Below, in pieces: positions 34,683 to 44,055 of a DNA stretch of 62,429 nt. Below the pieces are notes generated by a model that saw only the letters and a list, made by a program, of their open reading frames with translations, was not told the DNA's origin and did not search any database. A program made the position numbers and the translations under genes. Numbering within the stretch: position 1 is the first letter of the stretch; each line of letters opens with the position of its first letter. Origin of the DNA: a virus; IMG/VR virus record IMGVR_UViG_3300008450_009476, positions 1 to 62,429 of that record; one strand, 5' to 3'.

Positions 34683-34694
34683 CCCCCTTTTTTA
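34672..34694 (+). terminator. Rho-independent terminator overlapping glutaredoxin stop
   Basis: Stem AGGGGG (34672-34677) / CCCCCT (34683-34688), 5-base loop TTTAA holding the TAA stop (34680-34682), then a T run. It closes the NusG-AAA-thioredoxin-glutaredoxin operon before the fiber cluster. Confidence 0.85.
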
Positions 34695-34743
34695 ATTTAT
34701 TAAACGTCAAATAAAAGTATTTATTTAAAAGATAAACTTTTAT

Positions 34744-35961
34744 ATGTCGTTACAGAAAATAAATTGGTCACAAATTGATACTGACCCATACTTTGGTGAT
34801 GTTGATTTAGGAACTCAGGAAAATTATCTAAAAAATGTATTTGCGGAAAATTTATTCGTATCGGGTATAACCGCAGGTACTATAAATGTCAATAGTAGTG
34901 ACATACTAACCAAAATAAGTGGTGGTACAGGTATATCTGTTACTGGTGGTAACACAGGTATAACGATAAGTAATTCTAATCCAGACCAAACTGTAACAAT
35001 ATCCGGTGGTACAAATATTCAAATAACAGGTACATACCCAAATTTTGGTGTAAATTTTACAGGAACAACTGGTTCCGGTGGAGGAACATTTACAGGTGGT
35101 ACCGTTGCTGGTCAAACGACATTTCAAGCAGGTTTAACCGCAACAACAATTAGTGGTGGTACGTTTTTTGGTAATGGTGGTTCATTATCATTTACAAATA
35201 CAGGTGCAACAACAATACAAGTAGGGGGTATTGCTGAAAATACAATATTAACTGGAAAAACATTTCAAGAAGTTTGGGATTTATTATTGTATCCATATGA
35301 AGAACCGGCATTTTCGTCATTTAGTGTTAGTCCTACGTTACCGACATTTGAATTAGGTCAATCTGTAACAGCAGGAACAAAAACATATAGTTGGGGAATA
35401 CAAGATAGTCAAAATTTAAGTGCGGGCACAATATCAATTATAGAGTACACTGGAACATCACAATTCAGAACAATATCAAATGGTCTAACAGGTACTTCAA
35501 AATCAATAACAACCACATCTCCAACATTTTCAAGTACAACACCAACAACTCAACTTATTTATACAATTAGTGCGTACGATACTCGAAGTAATTTATTTAC
35601 TCGTTCAATAAATGGTAACTGGAGATATAGATGGTATTATGGAAAATATTCCGGTACCACCATAACACCATTAGAAATTACGGGTTTAACTGATACTGCA
35701 TTAGTGACAAGTGTCGTTAACAATTATATTACTTGGGACCCAACTGTAAATCCAGAATACGGATACTTAATAATTCCAACTGGATTAACACAACCAACAA
35801 ATTTAAGAAATTCTACATCAGGTTGTCAAGGTTCTAATATACCGTACACAACTGGTGGAACAGTGTCGTTTACAAACACATACGGTGTTTCGACAGCGTA
35901 TATGATATATAAAACAGATAATCAATTCGCAGGTCAATATAATGCTTGGTTATGTCAATGA
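34744..35961 (+). CDS. Tail fiber-type protein
   Basis: 405 residues. The N-terminal part is Gly/Thr/Ser-rich with repeated ISGGTGISVTGGNTGITIS-type strands. A module GGTVAGQTTFQAGLTATTI (about residues 116-134) recurs in the next gene. The C-terminal part (about 170-405) is a beta-sandwich-like domain with PAFSSFSVSPTLPTFELGQS and ends in YNAWLCQ. It starts after the terminator and a TATTTATTTAAAAG stretch. Fiber or host-range function is inferred. Confidence 0.65.
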   Translation: MSLQKINWSQIDTDPYFGDVDLGTQENYLKNVFAENLFVSGITAGTINVNSSDILTKISGGTGISVTGGNTGITISNSNPDQTVTISGGTNIQITGTYPNFGVNFTGTTGSGGGTFTGGTVAGQTTFQAGLTATTISGGTFFGNGGSLSFTNTGATTIQVGGIAENTILTGKTFQEVWDLLLYPYEEPAFSSFSVSPTLPTFELGQSVTAGTKTYSWGIQDSQNLSAGTISIIEYTGTSQFRTISNGLTGTSKSITTTSPTFSSTTPTTQLIYTISAYDTRSNLFTRSINGNWRYRWYYGKYSGTTITPLEITGLTDTALVTSVVNNYITWDPTVNPEYGYLIIPTGLTQPTNLRNSTSGCQGSNIPYTTGGTVSFTNTYGVSTAYMIYKTDNQFAGQYNAWLCQ

Positions 35962-35986
35962 TAAAAAATAAAAACATTAATTAATT

Positions 35987-38900
35987 ATGGGTGAAATATC
36001 AGGAGGAGTACAAGTTTTAGGTTTCATATCACCGACAAACACTTCAGATCAATATGCAGTTATTGACCCAATATATGGTATAGATGGATGGAGAAACGTT
36101 GGTTCTTTAGCGGACATGTATGCAATCCCTAATGCGAGGAGAAGAATCGGTATGGTGGTTGGTGTTTCAGGAACACCGGTAACGTATTATACATTAACAG
36201 GAAATACATGGACAGGAGCAGCATCCGATTGGACACCATTCACAATAGGTAGCTCAGGAAATAATTTTTTATCTTTAACTGGTGGTACAGTATCAGGAGA
36301 TACGATATTTCAAAGTGGGATAACAGCAACAACAATATATGCAACATACTATCAAAATTTACCTTCTTTTTTATCCACGACCGGAGGTACATTAACAGGG
36401 CAACTAAATGTACCAACAATATCTGCAACAACAATATCTGGTACCACATTTTATGGTGATGGTCAGTATTTAACAAACTTACCTAAAATAACAGGATTTA
36501 CATATCAACCACCAGGACAACCCTCACACAGTTTATTTATTTACACAAACTACAATACAGGATTTAGTGTGGATTTATCGTCATTGGCTGCAGACGTAAC
36601 TATTACGGGAGGAACATACAATCCAGGTAATGGAGTAATAACATTTACAAGTAACGGTGCACCTCCTTTTAATGTTTCTGGATTAACCTCAGGATTTACT
36701 GATACATATATAACAACAACAACATTTAACGATACTAATGGTGAAGTAACAACAACTACAAATACGGGTTCTAACGCATTTACAATAACAGGATTAACAC
36801 ATGGTTCAGGCACAGACAATAGAGTGGTTGTTTGGGATGGTGCTGGTTCCACCAAAAAACAAAAAGCAAGTTCATTAATAACCGATAATGACACATCAGT
36901 TGGTATTGGTACAACAACTCCAAGTGCGTTGTATATTTTAGATGTTAGTGGTGATACAAGAATTGGTATTGGTACTGGTGACACTACAACATTTGGTAAT
37001 GGAATAGTTTTTAGTTTTGGTGATGGTGCACCTAAAATTTCCGGTGGTAGTGAGAAAATTCAAATCGGTGTTCCAAATAAGTCTGGAACTAGAACTTTTA
37101 TTGGTACTGTTGGTGGTAATATAATAACAAGTGGGTTTACAGAACTTGAAGTAGGTTTTGGTGATTTGTCACAAAATGGAGGAACATTTAATAATACAAA
37201 ATTAACAGGTAGGGTATTAAGTCAATCTGGTGACACCACATTTAATTTTTTAACTGTTGAACCAATTTATCAAACGGTTGGTAGTCCATATAGTGGTACA
37301 GTTAGAGCATTTTATTATAATCCAAATGTAAGTGCTACATTTAATGGTAGACAGATAGCGTTTGAAAATACCAGAGGTGATGTTTTATTTAATACAACAT
37401 CTGGAGGTGTAGGTATTGGAACAACAGGGATAACTAGTGGTAATATATTGGATGTTGTTGGTAATGTTGATATACAAGGTAAATTAAAATTCTTTGACAC
37501 AATCAACATACCTCTTAAAACTGCAATTAGAATTGGTTCGGGTGTTGATGATGTTGGTAATGACGACAACAATCCACAAGACGGTGTTTTTATAGGTAGA
37601 GGGGCTGCAACATCTATTTTGACTGGAGCAACCTCATTAATTTCCATTGGTGTCAATTCCTCGTCATCAACAACATCTGGTGGTAGGTACTCAGTTCATC
37701 TTGGAAGAAATAGTGGAAGAGGAAACACCACAGGAACACAAAATACATTTATTGGTAGTGGAGATCAAACTAATATTCCTTCTTCAACAAGTGATTCAAT
37801 ACATATCATTGCTGGTGGTGGATACGAAAATAACGATGCGTCACAAGTACTAACAGGACTAACATCACAATACGCATTTATTGGTGGTGGATTTAATAGT
37901 TCATCATATGTAAATAATTTTTATTTAGGTGCGGGACCATATGTTAGTGGTACTTCAAGTGCTAATTTGAATTTATATGCACCATCGGCAATTGGTTCAA
38001 ATGTTGTTGGTTCTAATTTTGAAATTAATGCTGGTAGAGGTACTGGTGGTGGTAAAGGAGGTGACATTATTTTTAGAACATCAACATCAGGTTCAACAGG
38101 TACAAGCATACAGACATTATCACAAAGATTAAAAATAGGTGGTCAAGACGGAAAAATAACCGTAGATAATTTAGTTGGTTCAGGAACAAGAATGGTTGTT
38201 GCTGACACAAATGGTGTTTTAAGTACACAAGCGATATCCGGAGGTACAATTGCAGGCTCAGGAACTTCCGGAAGAGTTGCATTTTGGAATGGAACCTCTT
38301 CGTTATCGAGTGATCAAGATATTGTTTGGAATAATACGGATAAAAGACTAGGTATTAATACACCATCACCATCATGTAGACTAGAAGTAACAACAGATAG
38401 TGGCAGTACCATTAATGCTATAAGAGCAACTCAAACAAATAGTTCATTAGGTATTGATGATTATACCGCGTCACTAGCAATTTTAAATAAATCATCGACA
38501 ACCAATTCTTATTCTTTGATGTCATTTCAACATACCACATCAAACATTGGTATTGCTAGAATAGGTAGTAAACTTACATCTACAAGTAGTAATGGGTCTG
38601 GTGATTTTGTTTTTCAAATTAAAGAAAATGGCGGTTTCAATGATGCAATTTATATAAAGTCAAACGGTAATATTGGTATAGGAAATACTGACCCTAATAA
38701 TAAATTAGTTGTTAGTGGTTCAGTTAAAACCACAGGTGTAAATATTTTTGAAAATCTCTCAGGTGCAACAACAAGAATGGTTGTTGCGGATAGTACTGGA
38801 CAACTTAGTACACAAACAATACCTACAGGTGGGTATAGTGTAGTTAAGGTAACTGGTTCAACACATACCGTATCGGCAACTACAGGTGAATTAATTATAT

Positions 38901-39118
38901 TGGCTGACGCGGCATCAAATGCAATTACAATTAATCTACCTACAGTAGTCGGTAACACAGCGAAATACACAATTAAAAAAACAGATAACACTAGTAACAT
39001 TGTGACAGTTGACGCTGACACTTCAGAAACAATTGATGATGGTACAACTGCAGAAATTAAAGTACAATATGCATCAATAACGTTGATAACAGATAATACA
39101 GAATGGTATATAATTTAA
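35987..39118 (+). CDS. Long tail/head fiber protein with GIGTTxPxxxLdVsG repeats
   Basis: 1043 residues. Near residues 95-165 there are modules shared with the previous gene (GGTVSGDTIFQSGITATTI; GGTLTGQLNVPTISATTISG). Further on, 'GIGTTTPSALYILDVSG'-type repeats occur about four times, together with two copies of TRMVVADxxGxLSTQ (about 730 and 930). The C-terminal ~90 residues (TINLPTVVGNTAKYTIKK, then ITLITDNTEWYII) form a common phage fiber end domain. A trimeric fiber is inferred. No peptidase/chaperone tail was seen. Confidence 0.7.
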   Translation: MGEISGGVQVLGFISPTNTSDQYAVIDPIYGIDGWRNVGSLADMYAIPNARRRIGMVVGVSGTPVTYYTLTGNTWTGAASDWTPFTIGSSGNNFLSLTGGTVSGDTIFQSGITATTIYATYYQNLPSFLSTTGGTLTGQLNVPTISATTISGTTFYGDGQYLTNLPKITGFTYQPPGQPSHSLFIYTNYNTGFSVDLSSLAADVTITGGTYNPGNGVITFTSNGAPPFNVSGLTSGFTDTYITTTTFNDTNGEVTTTTNTGSNAFTITGLTHGSGTDNRVVVWDGAGSTKKQKASSLITDNDTSVGIGTTTPSALYILDVSGDTRIGIGTGDTTTFGNGIVFSFGDGAPKISGGSEKIQIGVPNKSGTRTFIGTVGGNIITSGFTELEVGFGDLSQNGGTFNNTKLTGRVLSQSGDTTFNFLTVEPIYQTVGSPYSGTVRAFYYNPNVSATFNGRQIAFENTRGDVLFNTTSGGVGIGTTGITSGNILDVVGNVDIQGKLKFFDTINIPLKTAIRIGSGVDDVGNDDNNPQDGVFIGRGAATSILTGATSLISIGVNSSSSTTSGGRYSVHLGRNSGRGNTTGTQNTFIGSGDQTNIPSSTSDSIHIIAGGGYENNDASQVLTGLTSQYAFIGGGFNSSSYVNNFYLGAGPYVSGTSSANLNLYAPSAIGSNVVGSNFEINAGRGTGGGKGGDIIFRTSTSGSTGTSIQTLSQRLKIGGQDGKITVDNLVGSGTRMVVADTNGVLSTQAISGGTIAGSGTSGRVAFWNGTSSLSSDQDIVWNNTDKRLGINTPSPSCRLEVTTDSGSTINAIRATQTNSSLGIDDYTASLAILNKSSTTNSYSLMSFQHTTSNIGIARIGSKLTSTSSNGSGDFVFQIKENGGFNDAIYIKSNGNIGIGNTDPNNKLVVSGSVKTTGVNIFENLSGATTRMVVADSTGQLSTQTIPTGGYSVVKVTGSTHTVSATTGELIILADAASNAITINLPTVVGNTAKYTIKKTDNTSNIVTVDADTSETIDDGTTAEIKVQYASITLITDNTEWYII

Positions 39119-39122
39119 TAAC

Positions 39123-39584
39123 ATGGCATATAATCCACAAAATCCAAATGGTCAAGCATTAATGACAGGTTCAACACCTGTAGTAGTTGCTTCAAATCAA
39201 TCGACAATAAAAACATCAATACAAGAAACATCAACTGGTGGTGCGAACATTCATCATTATGTATCTCTTTCGGGTGTGAATCAACAAGTAATAACGTCTT
39301 CACCGGCCAGAATAACTGGATGGTACATTTATAACGATTCATTGAATGTAAGAAGAATTAGTTTTTATGACAACACTTCTGTACAGTCTGTTGGTTCTAT
39401 ATCAGGGGGATTTAAATTTTCTGTTGTAATTCCATCAAGTGCTGGCGCTAACTGTTCTTTTCCCGGAGGAATAAGTTTTAATACGGGTATTACTTACAAT
39501 GTAGGTACAACAGTAAGTAGTACTGGAACAACATCACCAACTGTAGATAATGAATTAAGTATTAACATTTTTTATAAGGACTAA
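39123..39584 (+). CDS. Small virion protein (decoration-type)
   Basis: 153 residues. It begins with MAYNPQNPNGQALMTGSTPV and the PVVVASNQSTI motif, a pattern I know from many phage virion proteins ('PVVxASDQS'). The rest is an all-beta domain (ARITGWYIYNDSL, VVIPSSAGANCSF) ending in INIFYKD. It lies between two large fiber genes. A role as a decoration or fiber-associated protein is likely but not proven. Confidence 0.6.
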   Translation: MAYNPQNPNGQALMTGSTPVVVASNQSTIKTSIQETSTGGANIHHYVSLSGVNQQVITSSPARITGWYIYNDSLNVRRISFYDNTSVQSVGSISGGFKFSVVIPSSAGANCSFPGGISFNTGITYNVGTTVSSTGTTSPTVDNELSINIFYKD

Positions 39585-39591
39585 TTAATAT

Positions 39592-42500
39592 ATGGCAATA
39601 AGATATTGGTATTTATCTGGTGGAACGGCGAATTGGAACACCTCTCGTTGGTATACAAATGCACAACTTACAGGTACACCTGTAAGTATTACTACAGCAG
39701 ATGACGCTATTATAAATCAAAACTCAGGGCCAGGAACATTAAATATTAATGCGTCAACAACAATCAAAAGTGTAAATTTTTCGGGATACACAGGAGGATT
39801 TTCTACAAGTACATCTGGAATTATTTTAACAATAAATGGTGGGGATGGTAGTGCAAATAATTATTCATTAGTTGGTTCACCATCAATCTCATCATCTGCA
39901 CAAATAAGATTAAACGCAACTTCCGCATTATCACGTAAAGTGATTAGAAATGGAATGACAATAAATAATGTGTTTAGTGTTAACCCAACAGTAACTGGCG
40001 CAACTTATGATTTTGATGATTATTTTGAAACAAATTCAGGTGTAACGTTTACATTATCAACAGGTAGGGTAAATTTTAATGGAGATAACGGAACATATAA
40101 TGCAACACTTGGTAGTTTTGTGTCAACAACATCAAGTGGTAGAACTGTTACATGTACTGGTATAAGTAAATTAAATTTAATTGGTGGTGGAAGTACGACA
40201 GGTACATCGGTATTTGTTTGGAATACTTCAACCACAACTGGTTTAACTGTAAGTATAAATTCAATTTATATTACTGGAGAATCTTTAGGTAGAAAACTTG
40301 TTCGATCTGCTAATAATTTTCAATTAAACGATTTTTACATAAATTGTATAGCTGAAAGAGTTGGATTTGATACACCTCCACCAAACATTAATAATTTATA
40401 TGTAACTATTCCTTCAGGTACTGGGTTTATTTTTAGTGATGGTCTTATTGTTAGAGGAAATATAGATTTTACAACATCCACAGGTAGATGGTTATACACC
40501 GCAGCAAATCTTTACTTATATGGTAATTTAACATTGTTTAGTGGTTTAACATTTGACCCAACAAATTCAACATTTGGTGAATTAAATTTTATTGGAAATA
40601 ACGACCAATATTTTTATGTAAATGGAAATACAACAACCTTCTCATCAGCTTCTGCAATAACCGCGTCTAAAAATAATACTAAATTAATTATTAGTGGTGA
40701 CACAAATATAGGTGTACTTAATTTGAGTGGAGTAACTTTTAAAACAGATAATGTATTTTCGGGTAGAACAATAAATGTATATAACGGTGGATATATAGAT
40801 TTTACAAGTAATCCAAATCCATTAATAAGCACACAAATAATGTCTATCTATAACAGATCAGACTATTTTAGTTGCCCTAATTTAAATTTTGTTAATTTAG
40901 ATATTCTAAGTGGAGGTAAATTTTTAAATTTAAGTGACGTTTATCAAAATACTGGTGGGTTTTTAGAAATTTTTACAAGTGGTATAACATACTTAAATTC
41001 TGTAAATGGTACTGTTGATTTAAGGAATTTGAACATTACCGGAGGTGAATTATATCTAACTCAGTCAGGCACATCGACAGTTACAAATACAATTTTAAAA
41101 AGAGAAACACCATTATCAGTTGACCCCATTTTAACTATATCAAACCCATTAGCAAACTATAATTGTAATGCAATAACGATATCTGCAGGAACATTTACAC
41201 ACAACTGTACTGTAACCCCCACCTCTAATACGTTAATCTATAACAATGGTGTTTTATTAAATAATGGTGGATTATTTAGGTCTGATGGTAAAGTATCTTT
41301 GTTTGATAATTCTTCAATAAGTGGTATTAATTCTAATGATTACCAATTTATAATTGATAACTTTGAATTTAATGGACAATCTTCAGGATATTTTAGTGGT
41401 AAGATTTCAATTTCAGGTAATTCCCCAACATATATTGATATAACCGGGACTACAGTACAAGTAGATGGATTTATAAATGGTTCACCTAGAACTTTATCTT
41501 TAAGATCAGGAACACTAATTAGTAATGGTGGAGCAACAATAGGTAAATTTTTAACTAATAATTCAACACCAAATAGAACATTAACAATTGCTAGTGGCAC
41601 AACATGGGAAATAACTCAATCAAATGGTTCGGACACTGCAGTTTGGTCAATTGATAACCCCAGCACATTTACATTGAACGCCACTGGAAGTACAATAAAA
41701 TTAACAAATTCAAGTAGTGCGGCAATTGCCACATTTAACGGCGGAAATAAAACGTATGATACTTTTTGGATTAACAGAACTGGTAGTACTTCATCGAATC
41801 ATATCCTTGGTAACAATACATTTAGAGAACTTAAAGACGGAAACGAATATAGTTTATCTGGTCAGAAATTAACAAATTTCACAATACCGGCACATTCATT
41901 ATTGTTTCAAGATGGGTCTACTCAAACAGTTGACATTTTTAATGTAAATGGTATTCCAACCGCAAGAATAATTTTAAACAATATTGGTAATTCTGGCAGT
42001 ACACCACAATACACAATACAAAAAAGTACGTCAACACAATCAGAAATAACAAAATGTTTTTATTTAGACATAAGAAGGTCACAAGTAATACCGGTTGAAA
42101 ATATTTGGTATGCTAGAGGTAGTATTGAAGGTGTTTCTAGCAGTAATTCAGGTTGGACCATAACAGATGAAAGATATTGGGTTTCAGGTGGTACAAAATC
42201 ATGGAATTCAACATCAAACTGGTCTGTTTCTTCGGGAGGACCATCTGGTTCTACAGTACCAAGTAGTACGATTTCAGCAATATTTGATACTAATTCCGGT
42301 AATGAAGTTGTTATAATAACAGGTACAGCAACTTGTTTTGACTTTGATATTAGTACATTTAATGGAACAATTAGTGCATATACAACACAAAATTTAACTG
42401 TTTATGGTGATATAAATTTAGGTAATAGTATAACAGGTTTTACAAATAGATTACAAGCACAACCGAGAAACAATGATATAAATATTTTTAGTAATGGTGT

Positions 42501-43278
42501 TCAAAATAATTTTCTTTTAGACATATATGATAATATAACACCGCCAGTTAGACACACTGTTAGACTAGGTGATGATTATAATTCCACAAATTATATAGTT
42601 CATCGTCATCATAATTTTGACACTAATTCAAAAAATATAACTGCCCCATCATTTATAACTAATTTATTTCCCTCTGAACTTTATTTGAATAATAGTATTA
42701 TAACGTTAACTGGTCCTGGAAATCCACAAGCGTCATTATCCGTTTGGGATTTATCTAATGAAGCGCTTATATTTGATTGTGGTACAAGTGAAATAGTAAT
42801 TACTGATTCAACAAATAATGAAATTGGTTTTAACGGTGGGGCCTTTACATACAATAAAGTTAGGTTTGAAAGAGGTTCAAGTTCCGGTTATACAGTTATG
42901 TATTATGGTTCATCAACTAGATTGACAGGAAATAGTTTTGATGAGTTTATTTTTAATTGTACCGAACCACATACATTATATTTTACAAGTGACAACGGTG
43001 TAGGTGTTACAGGTGTAACTGTATTTAATCAATTTAGAACAAACGGGTTTTCAAATAGTAAAAGATTAACATTAGATAGGAATGGTTCAGGACAATATAT
43101 TTTTAAATCTACAAATCCCGGGAGAATAAAACTGAATAATGTAAATGTTACTCGTTCATATGCGGAAGAAACAGGTAAATTTTTCGCAAATATTAAGAAT
43201 AGTACAATAAGCGCAGACACAACAAATTGGTCTTACTACGTTGATGGTAAAAATCTAGGTTTATTGGGAGTTGGTTGA
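39592..43278 (+). CDS. Giant beta-helix-like fiber/adhesin
   Basis: 1228 residues, almost entirely beta-strand type (ILTINGGDGS, LNLSGVTFKTDN), very Thr/Ser/Asn rich, resembling parallel beta-helix adhesins. A module RYWYLSGGTANWNTSRW at residues 3-20 recurs as RYWVSGGTKSWNSTSNWS at about 860, marking an internal duplication. The C-terminus is GKNLGLLGVG. No signal peptide was seen. It ends the second fiber cluster, and the convergent small gene overlaps its last 18 bases. It probably reaches the host surface. Confidence 0.65.
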   Translation: MAIRYWYLSGGTANWNTSRWYTNAQLTGTPVSITTADDAIINQNSGPGTLNINASTTIKSVNFSGYTGGFSTSTSGIILTINGGDGSANNYSLVGSPSISSSAQIRLNATSALSRKVIRNGMTINNVFSVNPTVTGATYDFDDYFETNSGVTFTLSTGRVNFNGDNGTYNATLGSFVSTTSSGRTVTCTGISKLNLIGGGSTTGTSVFVWNTSTTTGLTVSINSIYITGESLGRKLVRSANNFQLNDFYINCIAERVGFDTPPPNINNLYVTIPSGTGFIFSDGLIVRGNIDFTTSTGRWLYTAANLYLYGNLTLFSGLTFDPTNSTFGELNFIGNNDQYFYVNGNTTTFSSASAITASKNNTKLIISGDTNIGVLNLSGVTFKTDNVFSGRTINVYNGGYIDFTSNPNPLISTQIMSIYNRSDYFSCPNLNFVNLDILSGGKFLNLSDVYQNTGGFLEIFTSGITYLNSVNGTVDLRNLNITGGELYLTQSGTSTVTNTILKRETPLSVDPILTISNPLANYNCNAITISAGTFTHNCTVTPTSNTLIYNNGVLLNNGGLFRSDGKVSLFDNSSISGINSNDYQFIIDNFEFNGQSSGYFSGKISISGNSPTYIDITGTTVQVDGFINGSPRTLSLRSGTLISNGGATIGKFLTNNSTPNRTLTIASGTTWEITQSNGSDTAVWSIDNPSTFTLNATGSTIKLTNSSSAAIATFNGGNKTYDTFWINRTGSTSSNHILGNNTFRELKDGNEYSLSGQKLTNFTIPAHSLLFQDGSTQTVDIFNVNGIPTARIILNNIGNSGSTPQYTIQKSTSTQSEITKCFYLDIRRSQVIPVENIWYARGSIEGVSSSNSGWTITDERYWVSGGTKSWNSTSNWSVSSGGPSGSTVPSSTISAIFDTNSGNEVVIITGTATCFDFDISTFNGTISAYTTQNLTVYGDINLGNSITGFTNRLQAQPRNNDINIFSNGVQNNFLLDIYDNITPPVRHTVRLGDDYNSTNYIVHRHHNFDTNSKNITAPSFITNLFPSELYLNNSIITLTGPGNPQASLSVWDLSNEALIFDCGTSEIVITDSTNNEIGFNGGAFTYNKVRFERGSSSGYTVMYYGSSTRLTGNSFDEFIFNCTEPHTLYFTSDNGVGVTGVTVFNQFRTNGFSNSKRLTLDRNGSGQYIFKSTNPGRIKLNNVNVTRSYAEETGKFFANIKNSTISADTTNWSYYVDGKNLGLLGVG

Positions 43279-43446
43279 TTTTTTCTTTTTTAAAGTCACT
43301 AAATCATAACATAAGTTTAAAATACCAAGTATTATAATTGTAGTTGAAAAATATTTTTCTATTGACCCACTAGTACCCAAACCAAAATTTTTTATTAATA
43401 CACCTAAAATTATTAAGAGTATATTAGTTATTAGTCTCATTTTCAT
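43261..43446 (-). CDS. Small two-pass membrane protein
   Basis: 61 residues with two hydrophobic segments (about 4-24, RLITNILLIILGVLIKNFGL, and 34-52, TTIIILGILNLCYDLVTL), then a Lys-rich end. Minus strand; its 3' end overlaps the giant fiber gene by 18 bases, and its 5' end overlaps the next minus-strand gene by 23 bases. Unknown function; holin-like size and topology are noted but not decisive. Confidence 0.55.
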   Translation of the reverse strand: MKMRLITNILLIILGVLIKNFGLGTSGSIEKYFSTTIIILGILNLCYDLVTLKKKKSTNSQ

Positions 43447-43636
43447 CTTCTTTTAATTTTGATATACATTTATATAAACAATAAGATTCTTCTAAAGAAT
43501 ACAAACCATTTTGTTGATTGTTAATTATTGAAAGTTCTAATATTTTTATTGCGGATTTTTTATCTATATTTTTCATAAAATCATCAAATTGTTTTTGTGA
43601 TTCAAATTGAAATAAACCATTGAAAAGATTTTCCAT
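43424..43636 (-). CDS. Hypothetical small acidic protein
   Basis: 70 residues, soluble and helical (LFNGLFQFESQKQFDDFMKN, then SIINNQQNGLYSLEESYCLY). First gene of a short minus-strand operon with the membrane protein downstream. Not recognised. It faces the DUF192 gene divergently over 59 bases. Confidence 0.55.
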   Translation of the reverse strand: MENLFNGLFQFESQKQFDDFMKNIDKKSAIKILELSIINNQQNGLYSLEESYCLYKCISKLKEDENETNN

Positions 43637-43695
43637 TATACCTTATTTTTATAAAGAATAAGTAAAATATTCAATAAAGTCAAATAATTATTAGT
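43637..43695. promoter_or_regulatory. Divergent intergenic region
   Basis: 59 AT-rich bases between a minus-strand operon and the plus-strand DUF192 gene. Promoters for both directions must lie here or inside flanking genes; no clear TAnnTTTG box was found. Confidence 0.25.
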
Positions 43696-44055
43696 ATGTC
43701 AATACTAATTAACAACAAAGTATATAATGCAGAATATCTCCATAAACCTGAGGAGATGGAAAAAGGGATGATGGGTAGAGAAGAATTAGACGGTTGTATG
43801 GTTTTTAATAAAGGTAAGGGGTATCATTCATTTTGGATGAAAAACTGTCTAATTCCCCTTGATATTGTGTTTGTACTTAACGATAGGATAAGTAGAATAC
43901 ATTCAAATTGTGAACCTTGTGATGAAGACTGTAATAAAAGATATAGTGGTATTGGTGACCACATTATTGAATTTCCTGCGGGTGTCGCAAAAGAATGGAA
44001 GGTTGGTGATCGGGTAAAAATGTATCTTGGGACACCACAAAATCCTGTTCGGTAA
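43696..44055 (+). CDS. DUF192 family protein
   Basis: 119 residues. The DUF192 signature is clear: EEMEKGMMGREELDGCMVF, then FWMKNCLIPLDIVFVLND. Related phage and bacterial proteins are known, with no firm biochemical role. Four cysteines in a cluster (CEPCDEDC) may bind metal, an unusual addition. The C-terminal 92 bases are overlapped by a convergent methyltransferase gene. Confidence 0.8.
   Translation: MSILINNKVYNAEYLHKPEEMEKGMMGREELDGCMVFNKGKGYHSFWMKNCLIPLDIVFVLNDRISRIHSNCEPCDEDCNKRYSGIGDHIIEFPAGVAKEWKVGDRVKMYLGTPQNPVR

Noticed and set aside
43261-43446. Holin call for the small two-pass membrane protein
   Set aside because: Size and topology fit, but it is far from the other lysis-type genes and several similar small membrane proteins exist in the window.
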